DNA from: Acholeplasmatales bacterium | GTDB lineage: Bacteria; Bacillota_I; Bacilli_A; Acholeplasmatales; Anaeroplasmataceae | Direction: 5' to 3' | Assembly (NCBI GenBank): GCA_017449215.1 | Contig: JAFSJY010000044.1 | Span: forward strand, 1 to 64,000 | Length of the DNA: 64,000 nucleotides | Part shown: piece by piece, positions 16,528 to 25,199 of the stretch | Layout of the letters: every line of letters begins with the position of its first letter | Numbering within the stretch: the first letter of the stretch is position 1 | The notes under the pieces: model-generated | What the model was told of the DNA's origin: nothing | What the model saw: only the letters and a program-made list of their open reading frames with translations | Databases searched by the model: none | Position numbers and translations under genes: made by a program

Positions 16528-18252
16528 CTACTTTTCTTCTAATAATTCGAATAATCTCTTAGCTGCTTGCATAGGACCAGCATGCTCCATTCCAGGAACA
16601 GCAAGTCTTGTATGTAGCACACCAACCTTTGTACCATTAGCAATTAATGCCTCAAATACATTGTCGATAATCTTTCTAGTTTGAGCTTCTCTTTGAACAG
16701 GTCCAAATGGATTAGCGAAGAAAGATTCAGTCATACCAGTTTCTTGAGTAGTACCCTTAGCTCTTCTTGCACCACGGATGAAGATAGGCTTAGCCTCTTC
16801 AGCGTTCTTGTAGAATTCTACAGCATCTGCACATTCAGGATCATAGTTGTTAGCATATAAATACATATCAACACTATAGCCCTTCATGATTTGAGGATAT
16901 GTAGCTACTGGAATAACTAAACGAGAATTTTGCTTATCAGGGTTCATGAAGATTGCTCTATCCATTTCACGATATGCATAACCGGCAGTCATGTCATCTG
17001 TTCTAACGAATGCACCAATTTCAGTACCATAAGCTACAACCTTACCATCCTCAACCTTGAATGTACCCATATCGTCGAAGATAGTTAATTGTGAAGAAAT
17101 GTCATCTCCAGCCATTTCAGATAAAGCCTCTAAAGACTCACTCTTACCAGCACCAGAATCACCCATAATTACAACATTCTTAGTTCTACCATCCTTTAAT
17201 GTGATGTGAACACATGCACCATGGATAGGTAGGTAACCATTATCAATCATCTTTGTATTATATAAAGTTAATAGCATCTTCTTCATATAACCAAAGTAGT
17301 CAATAGAATCATTATGTGGAGCTAAACCAACATAAATATCATTTGCCTTATCATAGAAGAATTCAGATTCACCATCATATTCACCACCGAATACATATAA
17401 TAAATCTGGCTTCTTATTCTTGCATGAAGCAAGAGGTACGAACTCAAATAGATTACCAATTGTAATACCATGAGCCATATAATCTCTATGGAAATAAATG
17501 TATGCTAATGCAGAACCAACCTTAGCAGCGTAGCAATAATAATCATTAGCTACGAAGTTATCTCTAATTCTATCCATTGGGTTCTTCTTAGCTTCAGGAT
17601 ATGTACCAGTTCTCTTATTCTTTGCAGAATATGAAATAAATGGTGGACGAATAACAATTTGCTCAATTGCATCGCACTTTCTTAAGAATGCATATTCAGA
17701 ATCCTTGTCCATCCATTCATTCTTTGATAATAATAATGCAGCATTAACACCAGCAGGTAGCTGACGATATACTGGGAACTTAGCACCAAATAGCTTTTCA
17801 GAAACTCCTCTATATGTAGATAGAATTGTGTTATTGAACTCAGATTGAGCATTGATGAATGATGTAGATTCAACACCATCCTTAACATTTCTTGTTAATA
17901 CTACTGCATAACGCTCTAAACGTCTCCAGTAATCATAGAAATGTTGAACTAAATCATATAATACTTCCTTCTTAGCTAATGCCTTTGCATATAGCTTATC
18001 CATTTCCTTAATCTCTTCAATATCGAATGCGAATAATAACTTAAATAAGTTAGTAGTGTATTCAACAACTCCAGCTCTTGGGAAAATGTTTAAAACTGGT
18101 AAGAATGCTTGATTCTCAGTCTTATATAAGTTGTCGATATACTTTGTCCAAACCTCGTTGAAGCACTTAGAATTTAATACTTCTACCTCAGTCTTACAGA
18201 ACTTCTCAGAGAAGTTCATAACTACTTGTCTTTTTCCTGTAACGTATTCCAT
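16528..18252 (-). CDS. PEPCK/HPr-kinase superfamily P-loop protein, possible phosphoenolpyruvate carboxykinase
   Basis: A 574-residue soluble protein. A P-loop GDSGAGKS at 364-371 is followed by TIFDDMG at 390-396, an Asp-Asp metal site, which is the arrangement of the fold shared by ATP-dependent PEPCK and HPr kinase. IHGACVHI before the P-loop and FIRGARRAKGT / FFANPFGPVQRE after it are probable substrate-binding segments. The length suits PEPCK (about 530-600), yet the P-loop reads more like HPr kinase. If it is a PEPCK it interconverts oxaloacetate and PEP. It sits between fhs and purE in one operon, with AAGGAG before the ATG. A cre-like site lies upstream of the operon, as expected for a gluconeogenic gene. 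Function is not certain. Confidence 0.55.
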   Translation of the reverse strand: MEYVTGKRQVVMNFSEKFCKTEVEVLNSKCFNEVWTKYIDNLYKTENQAFLPVLNIFPRAGVVEYTTNLFKLLFAFDIEEIKEMDKLYAKALAKKEVLYDLVQHFYDYWRRLERYAVVLTRNVKDGVESTSFINAQSEFNNTILSTYRGVSEKLFGAKFPVYRQLPAGVNAALLLSKNEWMDKDSEYAFLRKCDAIEQIVIRPPFISYSAKNKRTGTYPEAKKNPMDRIRDNFVANDYYCYAAKVGSALAYIYFHRDYMAHGITIGNLFEFVPLASCKNKKPDLLYVFGGEYDGESEFFYDKANDIYVGLAPHNDSIDYFGYMKKMLLTLYNTKMIDNGYLPIHGACVHITLKDGRTKNVVIMGDSGAGKSESLEALSEMAGDDISSQLTIFDDMGTFKVEDGKVVAYGTEIGAFVRTDDMTAGYAYREMDRAIFMNPDKQNSRLVIPVATYPQIMKGYSVDMYLYANNYDPECADAVEFYKNAEEAKPIFIRGARRAKGTTQETGMTESFFANPFGPVQREAQTRKIIDNVFEALIANGTKVGVLHTRLAVPGMEHAGPMQAAKRLFELLEEK

Positions 18253-18273
18253 AAAATCTCTCCTTAATTTTTT

Positions 18274-19929
18274 TTAGAATAAACCAACTATTTTACCATC
18301 AACAATATCCATTCTTTCGGCTGCTGGTTCTTTTGGAAGCCCTGGCATACGAATAATATCACCAGATAATGCAACAATGAAGCCGGCACCAATAGATGGT
18401 GTTACAGAACGAATAGTTACTGTAAAGCCTTCAGGTCTTCCTAATAGCTTAGGATTATCTGATAATGAATACTGTGTTTTAGCCATACAAACTAATGATT
18501 CACCAAAGCCAAGCTTTGTAAGTCTAGCAATTTGATTCTTAGCATCCTGTGTAAATTCAACACCATCAGCACCATAAACTTCCTTACAAATCTTTGCAAT
18601 CTTTTCCTTGATTGTATCCTTAGTATCATAGATGAATTTAAATTCATTCTTGCTATTGTCAATTTGAGCAATTACCTTCTTTGCTAAATCAATAGCGCCA
18701 TCTCCACCCTTAGCCCATACTTCTGATAAGCTAACTGGATGACCATTTTCCTTAGACCACTCCTCTAAAGCATTTAATTCAGCCTCAGTATCAGATGTGA
18801 ATCTGTTGATAGCAACTACATAAGGTAAGCCAAACTTCTTAACTGTATCAATGTGCTTTTCAAGATTCTTAAATCCGGCCTTTAAAGCTTCAACATTTTC
18901 TACATTTAAGTTTTCCTTTAAAACACCACCATGCATCTTTAATGCTCTAATAGTAGCAACGATTACTACTGCTGATGGAGTTAAATTAGCTTCACGACAT
19001 TTAATATCGAAAAACTTTTCAGCACCTAGGTCACAGCCAAATCCTGCTTCAGTGATTGTAAAGTCTGAATATGACATTGCCTTTTTAGTAGCAATTACAG
19101 AATTACATCCATGTGCAATGTTTGCAAATGGTCCACCATGAATGAAGCATGGAGTATGCTCTAATGTCTGAACTAGGTTAGGACAAATAGCATCCTTTAA
19201 AATCATCATTAATGCACCAGTAATCTTTAAATCCTTAATAGTTACTGGCATTCTATCATATGTATACGCAACAACTGTTCTATCTAATCTAGCTCTTAAA
19301 TCATCCATATCAGATGCTAAGCATAGAATAGCCATTATTTCAGATGCAACAACAATATCAAAATGGTCCTCTCTAACAACACCGTTATTATGACCACCCA
19401 TACCGATTACACAATTTCTTAAGGCACGGTCATTCATATCAATAACTCTATGCCAAGTAATACGAGTTGGATCAATATGTAATTCATTTCCTTGATAAAT
19501 ATGATTATCCAATACAGCAGCTACAGTATTGTTTGCTGTTTCTATTGCGTGGAAATCACCAGTGAAGTGAAGATTAATATCCTCCATAGGTACAACCTGA
19601 GCATATCCCCCACCTGCTGCTCCACCTTTAACACCTAGTACAGGTCCAAAAGATGGCTCACGCAAAGCTATGCATGTCTTGTAGCCTAATTTATGGAAAG
19701 CATCACCAAGACCAATTGTAGTTGTAGATTTACCTTCTCCTGCTGGTGTTGGATTAATAGCTGTAACTAATACAAGCTTAGCCTTCTTATCACCAAAAGC
19801 ATTTAAGGAAACCTTAGCCTTATACTTTCCATAGGTTTCTAAATCATCCTTAGAAATACCTAATGATTTTGCAATATCAACAATCTCTTTCATTTCTGCC
19901 TTTTGAGCAATCTCTAAATCAGTTAACAT
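18274..19929 (-). CDS. fhs: Formate-tetrahydrofolate ligase
   Basis: A 551-residue enzyme that makes 10-formyl-THF from formate, THF and ATP, feeding purine synthesis and one-carbon metabolism. The P-loop [10 protein letters not shown] (about 62-71), [23 protein letters not shown]-site [16 protein letters not shown] and the C-terminal [11 protein letters not shown] are intact. It is the first gene of fhs-PEPCK-like-purE; gaps are 21 and 10 bases. Upstream lie weak promoter-like sequences and a cre-like site. Confidence 0.96.
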   Translation of the reverse strand: MLTDLEIAQKAEMKEIVDIAKSLGISKDDLETYGKYKAKVSLNAFGDKKAKLVLVTAINPTPAGEGKSTTTIGLGDAFHKLGYKTCIALREPSFGPVLGVKGGAAGGGYAQVVPMEDINLHFTGDFHAIETANNTVAAVLDNHIYQGNELHIDPTRITWHRVIDMNDRALRNCVIGMGGHNNGVVREDHFDIVVASEIMAILCLASDMDDLRARLDRTVVAYTYDRMPVTIKDLKITGALMMILKDAICPNLVQTLEHTPCFIHGGPFANIAHGCNSVIATKKAMSYSDFTITEAGFGCDLGAEKFFDIKCREANLTPSAVVIVATIRALKMHGGVLKENLNVENVEALKAGFKNLEKHIDTVKKFGLPYVVAINRFTSDTEAELNALEEWSKENGHPVSLSEVWAKGGDGAIDLAKKVIAQIDNSKNEFKFIYDTKDTIKEKIAKICKEVYGADGVEFTQDAKNQIARLTKLGFGESLVCMAKTQYSLSDNPKLLGRPEGFTVTIRSVTPSIGAGFIVALSGDIIRMPGLPKEPAAERMDIVDGKIVGLF

Positions 19930-20036
19930 ATCACATATACCTCTTGTTTGTGTATTTTGTACAAAGTCAATTGTTTTTTTGCGATATACACATCAATATT
20001 ATCACAATTGACCTTTTTAATAAAATAATATTTTAT

Positions 20037-20050
20037 TGAAAGCGTTTACG
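20037..20050. promoter_or_regulatory. cre-like catabolite response element upstream of fhs
   Basis: TGAAAGCGTTTACG matches the Bacillus cre consensus (TGWAANCGNTNWCA) at every fixed position except the last base. It lies just past the pyrR stop and about 107 bases upstream of the fhs start. CcpA control is inferred; no ccpA gene is in the window. Confidence 0.5.
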
Positions 20051-20051
20051 A

Positions 20052-20549
20052 TTACTTTAATCTAACCTCTTTGCTTTCAAAATCGCATACTATCATTTCA
20101 TCACGGCTTGTAGGGATGCTTTTTCCTACGAAATCCGCTCTAATAGGTAGTTCTCTGTGTCCTCTATCTACGAACACAGCAAGTTCAATTTTAGAAGGAC
20201 GACCTAAATCCATAATAGCGTCCATTGCAGCTCTTACTGTTCTACCTGTATATAATACATCATCGACTAAAATTAATATCTTACCATTAATATCATTATT
20301 AAATACTACCTTAGCTTCGATATCCTTCTTATGATCATCTCTATGTGATGATATATTAATTACCTCTAGTGGAACATCTACGCCTTCAAAATCCTTAATG
20401 AATTCCTTAATGGCTTTGGCAATAGGTGTACCCTTCTTTTCAATACCTACTAAAATAACTTTATTTAAATTTTCGTTGTTTTCAATTATCTCATGAGTAA
20501 CTCTTTTTAATGTTCTCAGGAACTGTTCTTTTTCAATTATTACTTTCAT
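20052..20549 (-). CDS. pyrR: PyrR-type uracil phosphoribosyltransferase / pyr regulator
   Basis: A 165-residue type I PRTase-fold protein. The PRPP loop VDDVLYTGRTVRAA is at about 110-123, and VDRGHRELPIRADFVGK and SIPTS are the PyrR-specific segments. In Firmicutes it binds pyr mRNA attenuators in response to UMP/UTP and has weak uracil phosphoribosyltransferase activity. No pyr biosynthetic genes or PyrR-binding loop are seen here, so its targets are elsewhere. AGG lies eight bases before the ATG. Confidence 0.88.
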   Translation of the reverse strand: MKVIIEKEQFLRTLKRVTHEIIENNENLNKVILVGIEKKGTPIAKAIKEFIKDFEGVDVPLEVINISSHRDDHKKDIEAKVVFNNDINGKILILVDDVLYTGRTVRAAMDAIMDLGRPSKIELAVFVDRGHRELPIRADFVGKSIPTSRDEMIVCDFESKEVRLK

Positions 20550-20561
20550 TTTATACCTATT

Positions 20562-20589
20562 TTTATAAAGACTTTTAGGGAAGCAACAA
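20562..20589 (-). promoter_or_regulatory. Possible pyrR promoter in the yebC terminator
   Basis: TTGTTG (20584-20589), 16 bases, TATAAA (20562-20567). The -35 covers the loop of the yebC hairpin. Weak match; supported mainly by the recurring arrangement in this window. Confidence 0.3.
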
Positions 20590-20597
20590 TGCTTCCC
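20565..20597 (-). terminator. Hairpin terminator after yebC
   Basis: An eight-base-pair perfect stem GGGAAGCA/TGCTTCCC with a four-base loop, 21 bases past the yebC stop. The following T-run is interrupted (TAAAAGTCTTTAT), so read-through into pyrR is possible. Confidence 0.6.
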
Positions 20598-20618
20598 CTT
20601 AATCCAAATTATTAAATA

Positions 20619-21353
20619 TTATTCTTCGTCTTCATCTTCAGAAATATTAGCATTATGATAAATTTCTGATACATCATCATACTCTCTTAATAATGATAAC
20701 ATTCTTCTGAACTTCTCTTCATGATCAGCATCTAGATCAACCTTAGTTGATGGAACTAATGTAGTTTCGCAAGTATCGAATTCGATATCTGCCTTTGCTG
20801 CCTCAAGTGCTGCCTTAATAGCGTCGAATTGAGCTGGGTCAGCAGTAATATTTACGAAGCCGTCCTCATCAGTAGCTAAATCCTCGAAATCAGCATCTCC
20901 AGCCATTAAAGCCTCCATTGCTTCATCCTCAGTCATACCCTCAAATGAGAATATTGCCTTACGAGAGAACATATAGCTTACTGCAGTACCAATTGTACCA
21001 CCAGTCTTATTGAATGCTGTACGAACCTCAGTAAATGTACGGTTATCATTGTCAGTTAAGCACTCAACGATAACTGCTACTTGTCCTGGACCGTAGCCTT
21101 CATATACCTTTTCCTTTGTAGCACCAGACTTAACGCCTTGAGCTTTTTCAATAGCACGCTTAATAACATCAGCTGGACACTGATCCTTCTTAGCACGAGC
21201 AATTGTATTCTTTAAACCCTGATTCATTTCTGGATCAGGAACACCAGCCTTTGCAGCTTGGAAAATTTCCTTTCCCCATTTAGCATATTTTGCTGATTTC
21301 ATTGCAGCTGTCTTAGCCATTGATGCTGCACGAACCTCATGAGCTCTACCCAT
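20619..21353 (-). CDS. yebC: YebC/TACO1-family protein
   Basis: A 244-residue YebC/PmpR family protein. The N-terminal basic region (GRAHEVRAASMAKTAAMKSA) is followed by the three-domain core with AKKDQCPADVIKRAIEKA, YEGYGPGQVAVIVECLTDN, FNKTGGTIGTAVSYMF and an acidic C-terminal segment. Members bind ribosomes or DNA; recent work on the family points to help in translating proline-rich stretches. The ATG at 21353 is preferred over a TTG four codons earlier that lacks a site; AAAGG lies about 12 bases upstream. It has a strong promoter at 21402-21430. Confidence 0.92.
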   Translation of the reverse strand: MGRAHEVRAASMAKTAAMKSAKYAKWGKEIFQAAKAGVPDPEMNQGLKNTIARAKKDQCPADVIKRAIEKAQGVKSGATKEKVYEGYGPGQVAVIVECLTDNDNRTFTEVRTAFNKTGGTIGTAVSYMFSRKAIFSFEGMTEDEAMEALMAGDADFEDLATDEDGFVNITADPAQFDAIKAALEAAKADIEFDTCETTLVPSTKVDLDADHEEKFRRMLSLLREYDDVSEIYHNANISEDEDEE

Positions 21354-21401
21354 AATTTTACACAACCTTTCAAGTTTTTTTATTAAAATAGTTACTTTAA
21401 A

Positions 21402-21430
21402 ATTATATTATAAAAATAATATCCTTTCAA
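21402..21430 (-). promoter_or_regulatory. yebC promoter
   Basis: TTGAAA (21425-21430), 17 bases, TATAAT (21402-21407) on the minus strand, about 50 bases before the yebC ATG. Confidence 0.7.
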
Positions 21431-21487
21431 GATTTTTAACTCTTTTTTTATTTTCAAGAATTAAAAAAATTTTTATTAACTATAATA

Positions 21488-22867
21488 CTACTCTTCTACT
21501 ACTAAATTTTTCTTGTCATTATAGCCTATTAATCTCTTCCATCTACCAATCCTATAAGCAGAAAGTGAGATAGCCATTCCTACTATCCAGCCTAGTGGCC
21601 AAGATAGGAATATACCATATAATTTATATTCATCTGGTAATACGTTTCCCAAAATATATGATAATACAACTCTAATAATTAAATCTGCGAATGTAGCTAT
21701 CATAAAGCTTCTCATATCCTTAGAGCCCTTTAATACACCATCACAAGGAATCTTTAAGCATAGGAATATATAAAATGGCGCTACACAATAAATGAATTTC
21801 TTACCTACCTCTACTACCTCTTTACTTGTATTATCATTTCCAAAGATAGATAGTAATGGTTCAGGCATTATCATAAATATTAATGTGGCTATTATAGTAA
21901 GTGCACCACAAATTAATAATCCAGAATAAAATCCTTTTTTAATTCTATCATATTGAGACGCTCCAGCATTTGTAGATGTAAATGTAGATATAGCATTAGA
22001 CATAACAGTATAAATATTAACTATTACATATACTATCTTGTATGCCGCACCATAGCCTGCTGTAACAGATGGTCCAAATGAATTAATTAATGATTGAATA
22101 AAAACACCACCAATAGAAATAATAGAACCTTGAATAATTGATGGTATAGCAATAGGTAAAATAGTTTTTAATATTCTCTTATCAAATATCTTACCCTTTT
22201 CATTTAATACCTTTTTAGAATATATTAATAAAATTATTAATGAAATAACTGAAGCTATTGCTTGAGATATAAATGTAGCTAAGGCAATACCCTTAATACC
22301 CATTCCAGCATTAACTAATAATATATCTAATAAAACATTTAATGCTGTTGAAAATATTAAGAAATATAAAGGAATTCTAGAATTACCTAAGCTTTGGAAT
22401 AATGATGTAACAACATTATATATAAATAAAAATATTATGCCACAAGTATAAAATAATAAATATATAAATGCTTCATCATAATATGCATCATTAACATTTA
22501 GCATTAATAATAAAGGCTTTAATAATGCTAAACCTAAACCACTAATTACTAATGCAGCTACGGCGATAGTAATTAATGATGTATAAATAGCTGATATTGC
22601 ATTTTTATAATTCTTTTGTCCTATAAATCTAGCCGTTATGATATTAGCACCAACACCAAATCCTACACCAATTGCTAAATAAACAACAGTTATTGGATAT
22701 GTTGCTGAAACTGCTGATAATGAATTGTCAGAAATCATTTTACCAGCAATCATGCTATCACAAATATTATAAAATTGTTGAAGTGTTACTGATAAAATCA
22801 TTGGAAGTGAAAATAACAATAATGTTTTAAATGGACTTCCAGTGGTTAATTTATCCTTTCTATTCAT
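21488..22867 (-). CDS. MATE-family multidrug/Na+ efflux transporter
   Basis: A 459-residue protein with about 12 hydrophobic segments in two repeated halves. The MATE start is clear: LLLFSLPMILSVTLQQFYNI, DSMIAGKMI and SAVSATYPI at about residues 15-57; the second half starts near residue 235 with PIAIPSIIQGSIISIGG. MATE proteins export cationic drugs or metabolites in exchange for Na+ or H+. The substrate is not predictable. It has its own promoter directly behind the degV terminator, and GGTGATTTT precedes the ATG. Confidence 0.9.
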   Translation of the reverse strand: MNRKDKLTTGSPFKTLLLFSLPMILSVTLQQFYNICDSMIAGKMISDNSLSAVSATYPITVVYLAIGVGFGVGANIITARFIGQKNYKNAISAIYTSLITIAVAALVISGLGLALLKPLLLMLNVNDAYYDEAFIYLLFYTCGIIFLFIYNVVTSLFQSLGNSRIPLYFLIFSTALNVLLDILLVNAGMGIKGIALATFISQAIASVISLIILLIYSKKVLNEKGKIFDKRILKTILPIAIPSIIQGSIISIGGVFIQSLINSFGPSVTAGYGAAYKIVYVIVNIYTVMSNAISTFTSTNAGASQYDRIKKGFYSGLLICGALTIIATLIFMIMPEPLLSIFGNDNTSKEVVEVGKKFIYCVAPFYIFLCLKIPCDGVLKGSKDMRSFMIATFADLIIRVVLSYILGNVLPDEYKLYGIFLSWPLGWIVGMAISLSAYRIGRWKRLIGYNDKKNLVVEE

Positions 22868-22882
22868 AAAATCACCAAAAAA

Positions 22883-22911
22883 GTTATACTACTACAAAAT
22901 ATATTTTTCAA
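22883..22911 (-). promoter_or_regulatory. MATE gene promoter abutting the degV terminator
   Basis: TTGAAA (22906-22911), 17 bases, TATAAC (22883-22888). The -35 begins directly after the terminator T-run. Confidence 0.6.
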
Positions 22912-22943
22912 GAAAAAAACGAATACATTTTTAATGTACTCGT
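22912..22943 (-). terminator. Terminator after degV
   Basis: Ten-base-pair stem ACGAGTACAT/ATGTATTCGT (one G-U) with a TAAAA loop and a TTTTTTT tail. Confidence 0.85.
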
Positions 22944-22951
22944 TATTAATT

Positions 22952-23824
22952 CTATAAATGAACCTCATCCTTACAAATATATAAAATACCAATTGTACCA
23001 GGTCCACAATGAGATGCAATAACGCCACCTGCAATTGTAGAATATACCTTTGAATTAGGGAATAATTCCTTTACCTTTGGAACTAGGTATGCTCTTGATT
23101 CCTCTGCGATAGAATCAGTAACAAAGATGAATTCAGGATCAACATTATTCTTCTCCTTATCCTCTTCTAGCATCTTAAGCATAGCATTTAATGCAGTAGT
23201 CATTTTACCAAGAGGCTTTTTACCAACTGTCATACTACCATCTCTTACAAAGATAATAGGCTTAATCTTTAATAATGAACCAAAGATTCTAGCAACACCA
23301 GAGCATCTTCCACCCTTATGTAAATATTCCATTGTCTCAATAGCGAATTGAGCCTTTACTCTTTTTACATTATATTCCATATTAGCAACTATTTCCTTTG
23401 CAGATAATCCCTTATCTCTATCCATAGCTGCCTTACATAATAATAAACCAATACCAGATGATAAATTACCAGAATCTACAACAAAGATTCTTTCTCCTGA
23501 TTCATCTACTTCCTTTGCGGCAAGTACTGCAGATTGATATGTACTACTCATCTTAGATGAAATACCAGTGAATATTACATCATAGCCTTCATCATACCAT
23601 TTCTTAAATTCTTCAATTATAACACTAGGTACAATAGCGGCAGTTTTTGGTAATATACCAGTTTCCTTAACCTTATCATAAATATCCTGTGTTTTAATAT
23701 CAACACCATCTAGATATGCCTTATCACCAAAAATAACAGAAAGTGGTAATACTTTAATATCTAATTCATCATATAAATAATTTAAATCTGATGTTGAATC
23801 AGTAATAATTTTAATCTTATTCAT
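22952..23824 (-). CDS. DegV-family fatty-acid-binding protein
   Basis: A 290-residue DegV/FakB protein. The N-terminal KIITDSTSDL (residues 4-13), the GISSKMSSTYQSA motif near 85 and DSGNLSSGIGLL near 117 form the lipid site. FakB members bind a fatty acid for phosphorylation by FakA, feeding exogenous acids into phospholipid synthesis; that would complement the fatty acid operon at 54-64 kb. No fakA is in the window. The ATG at 23824 has AAAGAGG nine bases upstream; a start seven codons earlier lacks a site. Confidence 0.88.
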   Translation of the reverse strand: MNKIKIITDSTSDLNYLYDELDIKVLPLSVIFGDKAYLDGVDIKTQDIYDKVKETGILPKTAAIVPSVIIEEFKKWYDEGYDVIFTGISSKMSSTYQSAVLAAKEVDESGERIFVVDSGNLSSGIGLLLCKAAMDRDKGLSAKEIVANMEYNVKRVKAQFAIETMEYLHKGGRCSGVARIFGSLLKIKPIIFVRDGSMTVGKKPLGKMTTALNAMLKMLEEDKEKNNVDPEFIFVTDSIAEESRAYLVPKVKELFPNSKVYSTIAGGVIASHCGPGTIGILYICKDEVHL

Positions 23825-23911
23825 AAGCCAATACCTCTTTACCATTATACAACATTTCTCTTGCTTTTAATATTAAAAATAATAAAATAAGATATGAAAG
23901 TCGGTGATATT
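23825..23911. promoter_or_regulatory. Divergent promoter region between degV and hflX
   Basis: For degV on the minus strand, TATAAT lies at 23844-23849 with no clear -35. For hflX on the plus strand, TTGCTT (23861-23866), 16 bases and TAAAAT (23883-23888) would start RNA near 23895, between the two candidate hflX start codons. Confidence 0.4.
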
Positions 23912-25174
23912 TTGAAGGCGTTGCTAGTAGGAATAACAACTAAATATGATAGATATGATATTGATTATTCATTAAACGAACTTAAGAATTTAGCCGAAAC
24001 TCTAGAATATGAAGTAATTGATTATGTTACACAAACATTAGAAAGACCTAATGCCGCTACATATATTGGTAAGGGTAAGCTATCTGAAATAGCTATAATG
24101 GTACATGCATTAGATATAGATACTGTCATATTTAATGATGAGCTATCTCCTGCTCAATTAAGAAACATATCAAATGAATTAAAAATTGATGTAATAGATA
24201 GAAGCTATTTAATATTAAAAATATTTGATTTAAGAGCCCAATCTAAGGGAGCCAAGCTAGAAATAAAGCTTGCAAGAGATTTATATTTATTACCTAGATT
24301 ATCATCATTCCATGAAAATCAATCTAGAATTGGTGGTGGTGCATCTACTGCTACTCGTGGTGCAGGTGAAACACAAAAGGAATTAGATAGACGACATATC
24401 ATGTCTGAAATCAATCATTTGAAGCAAGAAATCGAAAAAGAGAAAAAACAAAAAATAAATCAAATAGCTAAATATCAAAAGAATGAAATGCCAATTGTTG
24501 CCTTAGTTGGATATACTAACGCAGGTAAATCAACAACAATGAATACTATCCTAGAATATGTTGGTATTGATGAGGATAAAAAGGTATTTGCAAAGGATCA
24601 GCTATTTGCTACATTATCCACATATAATAGAAAGATAACATATAATAAAACTGACTTTATGCTAGTAGATACAATTGGATTTGTATCTAAGCTTCCTCAT
24701 AACTTGGTATCAAGCTTCTATCAAACATTACAAGAAGTTAAAAATGCTGATTTAATTATTCATGTTGCTGATTCATCAACTGAATATATTGGTAATCAAC
24801 TAAATGTAGTAAATGAGGTTTTATATTCATTAGAATGTGAAAAAATCCCATCTATATATTTATTAAATAAATGGGATAAAACAATATCTAATAATATGGA
24901 TATTCCTGGTAAGAAAACAATTAGATATTCTAATCGTACTAAGGAAGGCTTAATAGAATTATTAAATACTATTACTGAAGAAATAGGTAAATCAACTATT
25001 CACGCTAAGGTATTAATACCTTATGCTAAGGGAGACATAGTAAATATCATTGAAGAAAAAGCTACAATAAATGTTAGAGAATATCAAGAAAAGGGTATTT
25101 ATTATGATATCGATATTCCGTCTAAGCTTTATCATTTAGTAAAAGAATATGATTTAGATTTGATGATAAATTAA
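23912..25174 (+). CDS. hflX: Ribosome-associated GTPase HflX
   Basis: A 420-residue GTPase that splits stalled or hibernating ribosomes. The N-terminal HflX domain (to about 140) is followed by the glycine loop RIGGGASTATRGAGETQ, a coiled-coil linker rich in E/K, and the G domain: G1 GYTNAGKST near 200, G3 DTIGF, G4 NKWD. The start used is TTG at 23912, preceded by GGTGAT, giving the family-like start KALLVGITT. The ATG at 23894 would add six residues but has no ribosome site and lies at the predicted transcript start. It ends at a bidirectional terminator. Confidence 0.9.
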   Translation: MKALLVGITTKYDRYDIDYSLNELKNLAETLEYEVIDYVTQTLERPNAATYIGKGKLSEIAIMVHALDIDTVIFNDELSPAQLRNISNELKIDVIDRSYLILKIFDLRAQSKGAKLEIKLARDLYLLPRLSSFHENQSRIGGGASTATRGAGETQKELDRRHIMSEINHLKQEIEKEKKQKINQIAKYQKNEMPIVALVGYTNAGKSTTMNTILEYVGIDEDKKVFAKDQLFATLSTYNRKITYNKTDFMLVDTIGFVSKLPHNLVSSFYQTLQEVKNADLIIHVADSSTEYIGNQLNVVNEVLYSLECEKIPSIYLLNKWDKTISNNMDIPGKKTIRYSNRTKEGLIELLNTITEEIGKSTIHAKVLIPYAKGDIVNIIEEKATINVREYQEKGIYYDIDIPSKLYHLVKEYDLDLMIN

Positions 25175-25199
25175 AAAAGTTCCTCGCGGAACTTTTTTT
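25173..25199. terminator. Bidirectional terminator between hflX and a CobW-type gene
   Basis: AAAAAGTTCC/GGAACTTTTTTT with loop TCGC, T-rich on both strands, between two converging genes. Confidence 0.9.

Noticed and set aside
19930-20036. THF riboswitch or other aptamer upstream of fhs
   Set aside because: The region is short and AT-rich and shows none of the conserved aptamer cores that I know; only a cre-like site is supported.
20018-20036. Terminator after pyrR
   Set aside because: AATAAAAT/ATTTTATT is a palindrome, but it is all A/T and not followed by a T-run.
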